This document shows, in pieces, positions 42,569 to 50,573 of a DNA stretch of 64,000 nucleotides. Position numbers and translations under genes: made by a program. Origin of the DNA: JABWBH01 sp964526695. Its GTDB lineage: Bacteria; Planctomycetota; Phycisphaerae; UBA1845. How positions within the stretch are numbered: position 1 is the first letter of the stretch; every line of letters starts with the position of its first letter. The notes below the pieces were generated by a model. It saw only the letters and a list, made by a program, of their open reading frames with translations, was not told where the DNA came from and made no database searches. The stretch spans positions 26,719 through 90,718 of the forward strand of contig CAZGJA010000024.1 of assembly GCA_964526695.1 (NCBI GenBank). The letters run 5' to 3'.

Positions 42569-42841
42569 CTACTCCAACTGCCTCTTCCTCGTTGCCGGAG
42601 GCGGCGTGCCCGATCCGTTCGCGGATTCAATGCGCGTGACATGGACCAGCGCGATCTGCGTCACACCGTCCGCGACGCCGGGCGAATCCGGCGCTGGGCG
42701 GCCGAGGTACACGGTGGCGCGCGACAGCAGGCACATCTCCGGGTGCCGCACGTCGAACGCCGCGCCATCCGACAGGCAAAGGCGGAACGGCTCAAACGGC
42801 GCCCGAAAAAGGTAATCGCGAATGTCCTCGGGTCTGATCAT
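42569..42841 (-). CDS. Small conserved hypothetical protein
   Basis: A 90-residue protein: MIRPEDIRDYLFRAPFEPFR, then LCLSDGAAFDVRHPEMCLL, SRATVYLGRP and a C-terminal VTQIALVHVTRIES with a basic tail. I recall similar short proteins in planctomycetes with the same start and FDVRHPEM block; their function is unknown. It starts nine bases after the pspC stop, so it is co-transcribed with pspC. Confidence 0.68.
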   Translation of the reverse strand: MIRPEDIRDYLFRAPFEPFRLCLSDGAAFDVRHPEMCLLSRATVYLGRPAPDSPGVADGVTQIALVHVTRIESANGSGTPPPATRKRQLE

Positions 42842-42850
42842 CGAACTGCC

Positions 42851-43042
42851 CTAATAGTATTCTCGCTTCGGAATCACCGCCCAGAGGACAATGTACACAA
42901 TCAGGCCGGGAAACCCCTTCGAGATCACCGACAGCAGCAGATACACCACACGAATGACCGTCGGGTCGATGCCCAGAAACTCCCCGATCCCGCCGCAGAC
43001 GCCGGCGATGTAACGGTTATGCACGCTCCGCCGCAAAACCAT
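42851..43042 (-). CDS. pspC: PspC-domain membrane protein
   Basis: A 63-residue PspC domain: VLRRSVHNRYIAGVCGGIGEFLG, then a hydrophobic helix (DPTVIRVVYLLLSVISK) and a second one (GLIVYIVLWAVIPKREYY). PspC is a small membrane component of phage-shock and envelope-stress systems and works with PspA-like coiled coils. The ATG at 43042 has GGAAGG about ten bases upstream; a TTG ten codons earlier is possible. It sits between two Snf7/PspA-like genes on the same strand. Confidence 0.85.
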   Translation of the reverse strand: MVLRRSVHNRYIAGVCGGIGEFLGIDPTVIRVVYLLLSVISKGFPGLIVYIVLWAVIPKREYY

Positions 43043-43126
43043 CGAACGCACCCACCTTCCTTGACGCCCCAATATCGCCCAGAGAATGTATCCGCCAATG
43101 ACAACAGATACCGCAGAGAGATAAAC

Positions 43127-43199
43127 CGCGGATGCACGCAGATGGACGCAGATTGAGAAGCAGGGGTATTTATCTGCGTTTATCTGCGTTCATCTGCGG
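43127..43199. repeat. Inverted repeat of the ATCTGCGTTCATCTGCGG type (family F)
   Basis: CCGCGGATGCACGCAGATGG and its complement-like TTTATCTGCGTTCATCTGCGG form an imperfect hairpin in the pspC upstream spacer. A one-sided copy lies at 44168-44200. Confidence 0.65.
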
Positions 43200-43240
43200 A
43201 TCATTCTTCCATTGCGTCTCCCCAGTGCCCATAGCCTCAG

Positions 43241-43337
43241 AAGAACCGCTTCCTGACGGGCGCGGCTCTGATTTCGGCGTTTCGACGGAATGCCCCTCAC
43301 TTGCGTGAGGGGTTCTGATTCCGGCGTTTCGGCGTTT
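43241..43337. repeat. Palindromic repeat cluster, family B, overlapping a stop codon
   Basis: Has GAACCGCTTCCTGACGGGC, then CCCCTCACTTGCGTGAGGGG, then CGGCGTTTCGGCGTTT. The stop codon of the 200-residue gene (43336-43338) overlaps its last bases. Confidence 0.75.
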
Positions 43338-43938
43338 ACTCCGCCGCCTGCTGGCGTTCGCGGACTCGGCGGTCGGCTTCGTCGAAGCCCTGCGCTTCAT
43401 CCGCGATCTCGCCGCGGTCCAGCTTCTCCCAGATGTCCATCACCGCGCGGCCCGCTTCGTTGTTCGTGGCCGCGTGCTCGTCGGCTTCGCGGCCCAGCGA
43501 GAGGATTTCGTCCAGCCGCTCCTGGTACAGCTCGACCTTGACGGAGTCGGCCTCGATGAGCTTGCCGAGGCGCATCATGTCCTTCGCGCCGATCAGGCCC
43601 AGCTTGCTGCCGCCCTTCATGCGGTCGGCATTCTCGCGGAGCATCCGCAGGCGCGAAACGGTGAGCAGCTCCTTGGTGCGGATGTTGAGCTGCCGCTGGA
43701 GCATGAGCTGCTCCGTGGTGCGCAGCTCGAACTCCTGCGCGAGCATCTGCCGCGCCTCCGGCGTCCTCTCCTTCGCTCCGCGCTCGAACAGGCCTTGCTT
43801 GTCCTTGGCGAGCTTGAGCACGCGGTCCAGCATCTGCTTGCGGTCCTTTTCGAGCAAAAGCTCCTGCCGCCGCAGCTCCGAGCGGTTCATCTCGGAGACG
43901 GACTTCTTGCGCTGGGTGAGGTAGTCGAAGAAAGTCAT
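43336..43938 (-). CDS. PspA/Snf7-like coiled-coil protein, second copy type
   Basis: A 200-residue protein, almost all helical: FFDYLTQRKKSVSEMNRSEL, RRQELLLEKDRKQMLDRVLK, then a long heptad run (EQLMLQRQLNIRTKELLTVS, RLRMLRENADRMKGG) and SKLGLIGAKDMMRLGKLIEADSVK, followed by a last acidic helix pair. The layout (short charged start, two long antiparallel helices, Gly/Asn turn, C-terminal helices) is that of the PspA/ESCRT-III superfamily, though the sequence is far from PspA. It sits in the cluster between the winged-helix fusion and pspC. A family G repeat lies just before the ATG. Confidence 0.58.
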   Translation of the reverse strand: MTFFDYLTQRKKSVSEMNRSELRRQELLLEKDRKQMLDRVLKLAKDKQGLFERGAKERTPEARQMLAQEFELRTTEQLMLQRQLNIRTKELLTVSRLRMLRENADRMKGGSKLGLIGAKDMMRLGKLIEADSVKVELYQERLDEILSLGREADEHAATNNEAGRAVMDIWEKLDRGEIADEAQGFDEADRRVRERQQAAE

Positions 43939-43939
43939 G

Positions 43940-43973
43940 AGAAGCTGCTAGCTGTTAGCTCCTGGCTGTTAGC
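43940..43973. repeat. Repeat family G copy
   Basis: GAAGCTGCTAGCTGTTAGCTCC and TGGCTGTTAGCCACTAG immediately upstream of the start of the 200-residue gene. It matches the arms at 7476 and 7562. It covers the place where a Shine-Dalgarno site would be. Confidence 0.65.
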
Positions 43974-43980
43974 CACTAGT

Positions 43981-44048
43981 CGAAACGCCGAAACACCGAA
44001 ACGTCGAAACGCCAAAATCAGAGCCGCGTCCGTCAGGAAGCGGTTCCT
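43981..44048. repeat. Repeat family B copy
   Basis: CGAAACGCCGAAACACCG, then GCCAAAATCAGAGCCGCG and CCGTCAGGAAGCGG, in the spacer between the 508-residue and 200-residue genes. The spacer also holds the one-sided family F copy at 44168-44200. Confidence 0.7.
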
Positions 44049-44215
44049 CGATTACCTTGCGCACCGCACGCACTGAGCGAAGAATCTTCCGCAGAGGATG
44101 CAGAGAGCGCAGAGGAATTGCGATCGGTCAAACCGCATCCGCGAACCCATACTTCTCTATTCTGTGTATGCTCTGCGTTCATCTGCGTTCATCTGCGGAT
44201 TACATTTTCTCGAAA

Positions 44216-45742
44216 TCAGCTCGCCTCCGGATCGCGCGATCTGGGGTTCGACTCCGGTCGCGTCGGCGTTCGCGCTTCAGGCGGCGCGGGGGTCGAAGGC
44301 TCTCGCTGCGGCGGGATCGGCTCCCGGCGCGCGGGCGCGGCCTGCGGCGTGTTGCCTTGATCCGCAATCCGCTCGCGTGACGGCGGCGACGCGGCGGATT
44401 CCTTCCGCTCGCCCGCCCGGCTGCCCGCGCGTGACGACGACGCCTCCTGAAACTCCTTGAGTATGTCCGCCTCCTCGTCGCTCATCACCGCTTCGCTCAT
44501 GCCCGCCGCAAGACTCGACACGAGATCCGCGTCCGCCTTGAGCGTCTCCAGCATCTCCTCCGCAGCCACCGCGTGCTCGGTCAACTCCTGCGAATCCGGC
44601 AGTTTGGCGATCTGCCCCTGCTGGATGAGCGTGAGGTTGTGGATGTCCGTGCTGATGATGTTGATCTGCTGGTTGAGCATGCCCAGCGAGGTGTTGACGC
44701 GGAGCATGTCCTTGCGGAGCTGGGCGACCTGCGCGGCGATGCGGCGCTGCGTCAGCGCGGAATTGGCCGCCCGACCCTGCCCCATCAGCTCGTCTTCCTT
44801 CTTTTCCAGCTTGGCGATGTCGTCGTAGATGCGGTCGCGGCGCTGCGTGAGCGCGGCGCGGCGCTCGGCCAGCAGATTGATCTTCTGCTTGTCGTCGCCT
44901 TCGCGCGAGAAGAGCTGCTTGATCCGCTCGATCATGCTCACGGACGATTTCTCCCCGGGCATCGCGGCCGCGCCCCGATACAGCAGGAATGTCCCATCTT
45001 TCCGGGCCAACTTCAACTCCGGATCGGTTTTCGCGATCTCCTCCATCGCCGCCTTCGCCACGGCCTCGGGCAGCGCCGTGCGTTCCACCACCTGTTCCAG
45101 CGAGAGGCTGCCCATCAGCAGATCGGCGCTGGCCTCCTCGACGACGCGCTTGGCGCGGTCGATCTTCTGTCGCGCGCCCTCCGGGTCGAAGATCGCCAGC
45201 ACGCGCGGATCCACCGCGCCCGCCGGAGAAGTCACGTTCCACCCGCCCGCGGCGTCCGGCTCGATGAGCACCAAGGTGACATTCGGAAAGTCCAGACCGC
45301 TATTGTGGACCTCGCGCGCAAAGCCCGTCGGGCTGCAAACCCCGACCACGTGCGGCGTCTTGGCGTCGCCCGTCAGGCGGCGCACGTGGTCCGCCAGCTC
45401 GCCCAGCCCGATCGGCGGCGCGTCGGCGGCGTTATCGGCCGCGAAGTGCTCCATCGGCGAAAGCACCGACGCGATGGCCACGCCGGTCGCCCGCTTGCCG
45501 AAAACGAACCGCCGCTCGAACCCGCGCAGGACGACGCGCCGGTTGCACGGCAGCGCCTTCAGCGCCGCGCGATCCGGCCGGCCGTGCCGCGCGAGCATCG
45601 CCCGCAGCCGGTCCTCCTCGTCGTGGTGCGAGAGGCGCCAGAACTTGCCGCGAAACGCCTTCCCCTTGGCGGCCTCAAAGTTGGCGAGCGCGCCGGAGAG
45701 GAATGTGGTTTCACGCTGAAAGGCCTGTTCGGATTTGGACAT
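44216..45742 (-). CDS. Fusion of an N-terminal domain and winged helix with a Snf7-like coiled coil
   Basis: A 508-residue protein in three parts. Residues about 1-200 form a mixed alpha/beta region with VVGVCSPTGFAREVHNSGLD and VTLVLIEPD, not recognised. About 205-258 look like a winged helix (LSLEQVVERTALPEAVAKAA, EEIAKTDPELKLARKDGTFL). About 268-430 form a Snf7/ESCRT-III-like helical domain: MIERIKQLFSREGDDKQKI, RRAALTQRRDRIYDDIAKLE, AAQVAQLRKDMLRVNTSLGM, QQINIISTDIHNLTLIQQGQ, AAEEMLETLKADADLVSSLA and SEAVMSDEEADILKEFQEA. A Pro/Arg-rich tail ends it. A winged helix joined to a Snf7 domain is the CHMP7-like arrangement of eukaryotes. It is the first of the three Snf7-like genes in transcription order. 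Confidence 0.6.
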   Translation of the reverse strand: MSKSEQAFQRETTFLSGALANFEAAKGKAFRGKFWRLSHHDEEDRLRAMLARHGRPDRAALKALPCNRRVVLRGFERRFVFGKRATGVAIASVLSPMEHFAADNAADAPPIGLGELADHVRRLTGDAKTPHVVGVCSPTGFAREVHNSGLDFPNVTLVLIEPDAAGGWNVTSPAGAVDPRVLAIFDPEGARQKIDRAKRVVEEASADLLMGSLSLEQVVERTALPEAVAKAAMEEIAKTDPELKLARKDGTFLLYRGAAAMPGEKSSVSMIERIKQLFSREGDDKQKINLLAERRAALTQRRDRIYDDIAKLEKKEDELMGQGRAANSALTQRRIAAQVAQLRKDMLRVNTSLGMLNQQINIISTDIHNLTLIQQGQIAKLPDSQELTEHAVAAEEMLETLKADADLVSSLAAGMSEAVMSDEEADILKEFQEASSSRAGSRAGERKESAASPPSRERIADQGNTPQAAPARREPIPPQREPSTPAPPEARTPTRPESNPRSRDPEAS

Positions 45743-45826
45743 GGAAAGTAATGACGAATTGCCAATTACGAATTACGAAACATGACACGACTATTCGACC
45801 TCTTGAGCTTCTAACTGGTGGACCGA

Positions 45827-46360
45827 CTATTGCTTGTCAGACCTCTTGCATTCGCCAAATGTTCTCGGGGAACTCCACTCGAAGTTTTCCATAATGTAGC
45901 AGTTCATGCCCTTCCAATCGTACTTGCGGTCCGCAATGCCATCCAAGTCCCAATCCACGACTTCCACGGCGTTCATCGCGAAACCTTCGAGTGCTTCCGA
46001 TCCAACCTTCAATTCTCCAGGAAACCCATCTGAACCGGCCGAAAGCGTCACCGATCCTCCAGTCTTGGGGTTCTTCACGATCAAGGAGACTAACTCGCCA
46101 CTGGTGTTGACGGTCATTGCCGCAAGCTCGCGATCTCCGCAATGAAGGACGAAAAGTCGTCCGCCCAGAATCTCCTCAAGTTCGCCCTTAGCCACAGGAC
46201 CGAAGCCCATCCCGATGAGCTGCTCGGTGGTGATCGGATCTAGGCGGGGCGTATCGAGCTCCCCGTGCGCGGCTTGCTTGTTCCGCAAGATAGATCGCAC
46301 CCCAAAGACGACGACGCAACAGGTTACGCAGACGAGTACTACCGTGAATGGACCGCGCAT
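45827..46360 (-). CDS. Membrane-anchored hypothetical protein
   Basis: A 177-residue protein. It starts MRGPFTVVLVCVTCCVVV (one membrane span), then a soluble part with an all-beta look: ELEEILGGRLFVLHCGDREL, VNTSGELVSLIVKNPKTGG, VVDWDLDGIADRKYDW. The base composition is lower in GC than its neighbours. The ATG at 46360 is my start; an upstream frame of 18 codons is not protein-like. It is in the same-strand run between the zinc-ribbon protein and the 508-residue fusion. No family is recognised. Confidence 0.6.
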   Translation of the reverse strand: MRGPFTVVLVCVTCCVVVFGVRSILRNKQAAHGELDTPRLDPITTEQLIGMGFGPVAKGELEEILGGRLFVLHCGDRELAAMTVNTSGELVSLIVKNPKTGGSVTLSAGSDGFPGELKVGSEALEGFAMNAVEVVDWDLDGIADRKYDWKGMNCYIMENFEWSSPRTFGECKRSDKQ

Positions 46361-46414
46361 GAGAGCACCTTTGACTGCACAACCGCCGATGCCGTAGTTC
46401 GTTGCATTCGGCAT

Positions 46415-46693
46415 TCAGCATTCAGCATTCCCCATTCTCGTCCCGCACTTCGGGCAGAACCGCGCCGCCCGCGTCTCCATGTGCCCGCAGGCGGGATTGC
46501 GGCAAACGACCCGAGCGCCGGTCGTAACAAGTCGCGGCGACTGGGCGTCGTCTCCCGTCTCGACGTTGAGCAGCCAGCCCAGTCCCCTGGCCGCGGCGCG
46601 CAGCGCTTCCCACAGCGCCCACAGGACGACGTACACCGCCGCGCCGACGCCCATCAGCACGACCACCGCCGACACCACCGCTTCCGCGAGCAT
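46415..46693 (-). CDS. Small membrane protein with a zinc ribbon
   Basis: A 92-residue protein: MLAEAVVSAVVVLMGVGAAV is a membrane span, followed by an amphipathic stretch and a C-terminal zinc ribbon with the pattern C-R-N-P-A-C and C-P-K-C-G (VCRNPACGHMETRAARFCPKCG). GAGGA seven bases before the ATG at 46693 fixes the start. It lies 66 bases after the kinase on the same strand and shares the zinc-ribbon theme with it. Confidence 0.65.
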   Translation of the reverse strand: MLAEAVVSAVVVLMGVGAAVYVVLWALWEALRAAARGLGWLLNVETGDDAQSPRLVTTGARVVCRNPACGHMETRAARFCPKCGTRMGNAEC

Positions 46694-46759
46694 GGCATCC
46701 TCGTGAAGGGTCAATCGGGAATCGCCAATCGGGGATTGCAAATCCCGGTCCCGAAACGC

Positions 46760-47866
46760 TCACGCCATCAACCGCAATCTCGTTCCACAAAAAACACAAA
46801 ACCGATCCGACGCCTGCACATATCCACCGCAGTCGCCGCAGCGCGGAATGACGCTCGCAAGCTGCCCTCCGCAGTGAATGCAGAACTGATCGTCGCGCGT
46901 CACGGCGCCCTGACATCGCGGGCACCGGCTCGTCGCCTCGCTTCCGCCGCGCGGTGAGCCGTCCGCGGCGCATGTCGCGCCCGGCAACGCCGACGTCGCG
47001 CCGGCCCGGCCGGACATTCCCGCGGCCGGCGGCACGCTTGCACCGTCGTATTTCAGAACTCCCAGCGCCTCGTACATCTGCACCGCCGCCGCATACCGCC
47101 TCTCCAGGCGCGTGTACGCCCGACGGAAAACCTCGTCGAGCACCTTCGGCACACCCGGCCGCAGCAGGCTGGGAACCTCTGTCCCTTGCGGGCGCTCGCC
47201 GGTGAGCATCTCGAAAAACAGGATGCCGCAGGCGTACAGGTCGCTGCGACCGTCCAGCGGCTGCCCCTCGCGCTGCTCCGGCGACATGTACGCCAGCGTG
47301 CCGCTGATGCCGCGTCCTTCCTGGGACTGAAGGCTCCCGCTTTGCAGCATCGAATCGGTCGTCATCGCCCCGGCCCGCCCCAGCCCGAAGTCCGTCACCT
47401 TCACCGCGCCCTCGCGGATCGACGCGAGCTGATCCAGCGGATGCGCCAGAAGGATGTTCTCCGGCTTGAGGTCGCGGTGGATGACGCCATGCGCGTGCGC
47501 CGCGGTCAGCGCGCTGAGCACGCCGCGCAGAATCGTGATCGCCGCCGGCACCGGAAACGACGCGCCGCAATGCTCAATCGCCCGCCGCAGTGACGGACCG
47601 GCCACGTACTCCATGATGAGATACGGCGGGTCGGCATACGGATCGAGATCGATGGCGCGGACGATGTTCGGATGCTGCAAGCCGTGAATGACCACGCCCT
47701 CGCGCTGAAGGTTGCGCACGAAGTCCGGATGCGTGGGAACCTTGATGGCCACCGTCTGATCGAATACGTGATGCCGCGCGGTCCAGACCTCGCCGAACGC
47801 GCCGGCCCCGATCCGCTCGGCGAGCAGGTAATTGCTGATTCGAGTTCCCTTCTGGAGCGATGGCAT
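46760..47866 (-). CDS. Ser/Thr protein kinase with two C-terminal zinc ribbons
   Basis: A 368-residue protein. The Hanks-type kinase domain is at about 10-265: GAGAFGEVWTARH (P-loop), VAIKVP (VAIK Lys), HRDLKPENILLA catalytic loop, VTDFGLGRAG activation, YMSPEQ and DLYACGILFFEMLTG. The C-terminus has CPRCQGAVTRDDQFCIHCGG and CGDCGGYVQASDRFCVFCG, two zinc ribbons. It has no membrane span, so it is probably cytosolic or recruited through the ribbons. The ATG at 47866 starts the kinase directly; upstream the frame reads through family E repeats. It is likely in one unit with the other genes of the cluster. Confidence 0.88.
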   Translation of the reverse strand: MPSLQKGTRISNYLLAERIGAGAFGEVWTARHHVFDQTVAIKVPTHPDFVRNLQREGVVIHGLQHPNIVRAIDLDPYADPPYLIMEYVAGPSLRRAIEHCGASFPVPAAITILRGVLSALTAAHAHGVIHRDLKPENILLAHPLDQLASIREGAVKVTDFGLGRAGAMTTDSMLQSGSLQSQEGRGISGTLAYMSPEQREGQPLDGRSDLYACGILFFEMLTGERPQGTEVPSLLRPGVPKVLDEVFRRAYTRLERRYAAAVQMYEALGVLKYDGASVPPAAGMSGRAGATSALPGATCAADGSPRGGSEATSRCPRCQGAVTRDDQFCIHCGGQLASVIPRCGDCGGYVQASDRFCVFCGTRLRLMA

Positions 47867-47929
47867 GATGCGGATCCGCGGACCTCCTGACCGGGCTGGC
47901 GCCGGACGGCACGGCGGCCTCAGTCGAAT

Positions 47930-48026
47930 ACGCCCTCCCCCTTGCCCCCTCCCGATGGGAAGGGGGGAGATGCCTGCCGCAGCACGAATGCCCTCCCCCT
48001 GCCCCCTCCCGAGAGGAGGAGGGAGA
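47930..48026. repeat. Repeat family E, two copies
   Basis: Two copies at 47930-47968 and 47989-48026 of CCCTCCCCCTTGCCCCCTCC followed by a GGGGAAGGGGGGAG complement, lying between the 136-residue membrane protein and the kinase start. They form strong C/G hairpins. Confidence 0.7.
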
Positions 48027-48053
48027 AGCCGCGCCGTACGCATCGCGCAGGAC

Positions 48054-48464
48054 TCACATCCCCGCCCCGTCTTCCAGCCGCGTGACCTGATAGTCGCAAA
48101 CCACGAAATTATAAACCGCCGCCGCGAGGAATCCAAGGATGAAGACCATCCACGTCAGCGTGCCATGCCCGCTTGCCCCGCCCAGCACCAGGGCGGCACC
48201 CACGTCGAGCGCCGAGAACAGCGCCAGCGCGCCGACCGCCGCCGCGTTCGAGTCCCGCTTGACCAGCCATCTTGGGACAAAAAACAGCGCCCACGGCAGC
48301 GCCATCACGATCCCCACCCACGCGCCCACGTGCCCCACCACGCTCCACAGGCGGTCCCACTGCTCGGGATGCTTGTAAAACCAGATGATCCCGGCCGCGC
48401 TCGTCACCACGAGCACCGCTGTCAGCACCTTCCCGCCGACGTATTCACCGATCGCTTTGAGCAT
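48054..48464 (-). CDS. Four-span membrane protein, hypothetical
   Basis: A 136-residue hydrophobic protein with about four membrane segments: VLTAVLVVTSAAGIIWFY, VVGHVGAWVGIVMALPWALFF, AAVGALALFSALDVGAALVLG and LTWMVFILGFLAAAVYNFVV. There is a short charged linker (VPRWLVKRDSN). It is the first gene of the same-strand cluster. No family is recognised. Confidence 0.65.
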   Translation of the reverse strand: MLKAIGEYVGGKVLTAVLVVTSAAGIIWFYKHPEQWDRLWSVVGHVGAWVGIVMALPWALFFVPRWLVKRDSNAAAVGALALFSALDVGAALVLGGASGHGTLTWMVFILGFLAAAVYNFVVCDYQVTRLEDGAGM

Positions 48465-48892
48465 GACGTTCGCCCATCCGCGCAGGCCGCCCGCGCAGGT
48501 CGCCCGCCGGCGCGCTCCCGCGAGATCCCCTTGATACTTGTACCGTCTTCGACCCCCGGCGGCGATTAGAAAGGCCGTCGTGTTCTGTAATTCGGGCGCG
48601 GAGCCGGATTATGCGGAGGCGAGGGCACATGGAGGGGCAGGCGATCCACGGCGGAATGCGAAGCTTGCGACTGCCGCGCGGGCAGGAAGCCAATCTCATG
48701 CGCAGCAAGCCGGGTAGTTCGCCACTCCGTGGCGAGCGTTCGTCGCGGAGCGACGAACTACCCTTCTCGTCGCGGAGCGACGAACTACCCCCGCCATTCC
48801 GGCGCAGACGAGGACGCGGGTGGACGGGCGGACGCGGGTGGGCGGACGCGCGCCGGGCCGACGGGACCGGCGGTGGGCGGTGGATCGACGTT
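48465..48892. other. Spacer with hairpin repeats upstream of the cluster
   Basis: Over 400 bases without a supported gene. It holds the family H array at 48713-48792 and GC-rich, low-complexity sequence (about 48795-48890). The cluster promoter must lie in the lower part on the minus strand, but I see no clear -35/-10 pair. Confidence 0.5.
48713..48792. repeat. Repeat family H array
   Basis: GGGTAGTTCGCCACTCCGTG, then GTCGCGGAGCGACGAACTACC twice in direct order. Each copy contains a TCGTCGCGGAGCGACGA palindrome. Confidence 0.65.
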
Positions 48893-50305
48893 CTACGCCT
48901 GCTGCAACGACGCAACGCAGGGCGTGGCGGAGACGCAGTTCTTGCCGTCCCGCTTGGCGGCGTACAAGGCCTGGTCGGCGGCGTGGAGCAGCCGGGGCGA
49001 CTCGCGCGGCTCCAATCCGGCGGTGTCCGTCAGTCCGATGCTCAGCGTCGTCGGCTCAACGACTTCCGCCTTGGCCTGAACTTCGGCAAACTCGATGGCG
49101 ATGCGACGCGCGAGCGTGCGTGCCTGCTCCCGGTCGGTGTGCGGCAGCAGGATGACGAATTCGTCGCCGCCGAACCGCGCGCCGACGTCGCTGACGCGCA
49201 TCTGCCTGCGCAGCACGCCCGCCAGCATCGTCAGCCGGCGGTCGCCCTCGGCGTGTCCGAAACGGTCGTTGACGGCCTTGAAGTCGTCCACGTCGATCAT
49301 CATGCACCCCAGCATGTGCCCGTAGCGCTCCGCCTCCGAGAAGCGGCGCTTGAGCATCTCGTCGAAGTAGCGGCGGTTGTACAGCCCGGTCAGCGAGTCG
49401 CGCGTCGCCAAGTGTCGCAGCAACCGCGTCCGGCGCGCCACGCGTTTCTCCAGCTCGTTGTTGAGCTTCAGCAGGCTTTCGTGCGCCCGCTGATGCTGAT
49501 CGGCCATCAGGTTGAACGTGCCCGCGAGCTTGCCGATCTCGTCGCGGCGCTCGACGCGACTGCGCACGTCGAGGTATCCGCTGGAGAACGCGGACATGGC
49601 CTCGCAGAGTTCGTTGATCGGACGGACCATGCGCCGCACGACGAGGAAGCTCAGCGGAATGCCCAGCAGCAGGACGATGATGCCCACGCCGGTCAGGAAG
49701 TTCAGCGTCCGCGCGGACCACAGGTGCCAGGATTCAACGGAGGTGGACAGGTGCAGATAGCCCAGGACACCCGGGCGATCCGACGCACCCGCGCCCCCGA
49801 CCACGCCGGCAAGATCCCGCACCGGGTACACGACGCCGGTGAACGCGGCGTGATCGCGCTGCGCCGGGTAGTATTGCGAAACTCCCATCGGCAGATCGCC
49901 CGCGCCGAGCTGCCACGCCGTGGAGACGTCGGGCAGCCACTCCCCCGTCCGGTTGTGGCTGACCAGCGCCTCGCCGTCGCGCCCGAAGAAACGCACGCAC
50001 AGCACGGGATCGCGCGTCGTCAATTCGCGCGCCAGCTCCTTGAGGTTTGCACGGTCGTCGTTGTGCATCAGCGGGGCGGCCGCCAGCGCCGCGGTCTCCG
50101 CGAGGCGCAGCGTCTCTTCCGCATGTTGGGATTCAAAGAGGTTCGTCGAGGCGCTGAACAGGAACAGCGACGCGCCGAGCGAGACCGTCAGCGCCACCGC
50201 GACCACGAAGACCGTGGCCCGGCACTGCAAGCCGAGAATGACCTGCCGCGAGCGCGAGACCGCCGCCGCGCCGTCGCCCTGCCGGGTTTCAACCTGCTCA
50301 GCCAT
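48893..50305 (-). CDS. Membrane diguanylate cyclase (HAMP-GGDEF)
   Basis: A 470-residue protein. An N-terminal span (VFVVAVALTVSLGASLFLF) and a second (GVGIIVLLLGIPLSFLVV) enclose a periplasmic sensor. Then come a HAMP-like linker (RRMVRPINELCEAMSAF), a coiled coil, and a GGDEF domain (about 300-460) with RDSLTGLYNRRYFDE, the active GARFGGDEFVILLPH, and an I-site RVSD exactly five residues before GGDEF. It makes cyclic di-GMP and is product-inhibited. The ATG at 50305 is chosen; earlier frame is not protein-like. The gene stands alone on the minus strand. Confidence 0.9.
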   Translation of the reverse strand: MAEQVETRQGDGAAAVSRSRQVILGLQCRATVFVVAVALTVSLGASLFLFSASTNLFESQHAEETLRLAETAALAAAPLMHNDDRANLKELARELTTRDPVLCVRFFGRDGEALVSHNRTGEWLPDVSTAWQLGAGDLPMGVSQYYPAQRDHAAFTGVVYPVRDLAGVVGGAGASDRPGVLGYLHLSTSVESWHLWSARTLNFLTGVGIIVLLLGIPLSFLVVRRMVRPINELCEAMSAFSSGYLDVRSRVERRDEIGKLAGTFNLMADQHQRAHESLLKLNNELEKRVARRTRLLRHLATRDSLTGLYNRRYFDEMLKRRFSEAERYGHMLGCMMIDVDDFKAVNDRFGHAEGDRRLTMLAGVLRRQMRVSDVGARFGGDEFVILLPHTDREQARTLARRIAIEFAEVQAKAEVVEPTTLSIGLTDTAGLEPRESPRLLHAADQALYAAKRDGKNCVSATPCVASLQQA

Positions 50306-50498
50306 CGCAGGTCTATCGGAACTTCGCCCGATGGAATGGAGCAGATTTTGCAGTATGCGGACGCCGGACGCGATGCCGCCTCCTGCCCGTGCTGCCCCGA
50401 GGCGTGGCGCCTCGATCCACACGGATTCCAGAGGCCATGCGCCGCGCAGGAATCGCGCTGCGGTCTTCCGGGTGACGTTGGGTGGGTCGATGCTCTCG

Positions 50499-50573
50499 TA
50501 GGGCGGGCTACGCCCGCCGACCCGGCGCCCCACCGCCGGCCTGCGAGGCGGGCATAGCCCGCCCTACGGGGGG
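50499..50573. repeat. Repeat family D pair overlapping a gene's 3' end
   Basis: GTAGGGCGGGCTACGCCCGCC at 50499-50521 and its complement GGCGGGCATAGCCCGCCCTAC at 50551-50573, enclosing about 30 bases. The last 15-20 codons of the CgeB-like glycosyltransferase gene on the minus strand run into it. Confidence 0.7.

Noticed and set aside
48713..48792. Direct repeats considered as a CRISPR or origin-like iteron array
   Set aside because: Only two or three copies, palindromic and GC-rich, with no unique spacers and no replication gene nearby.
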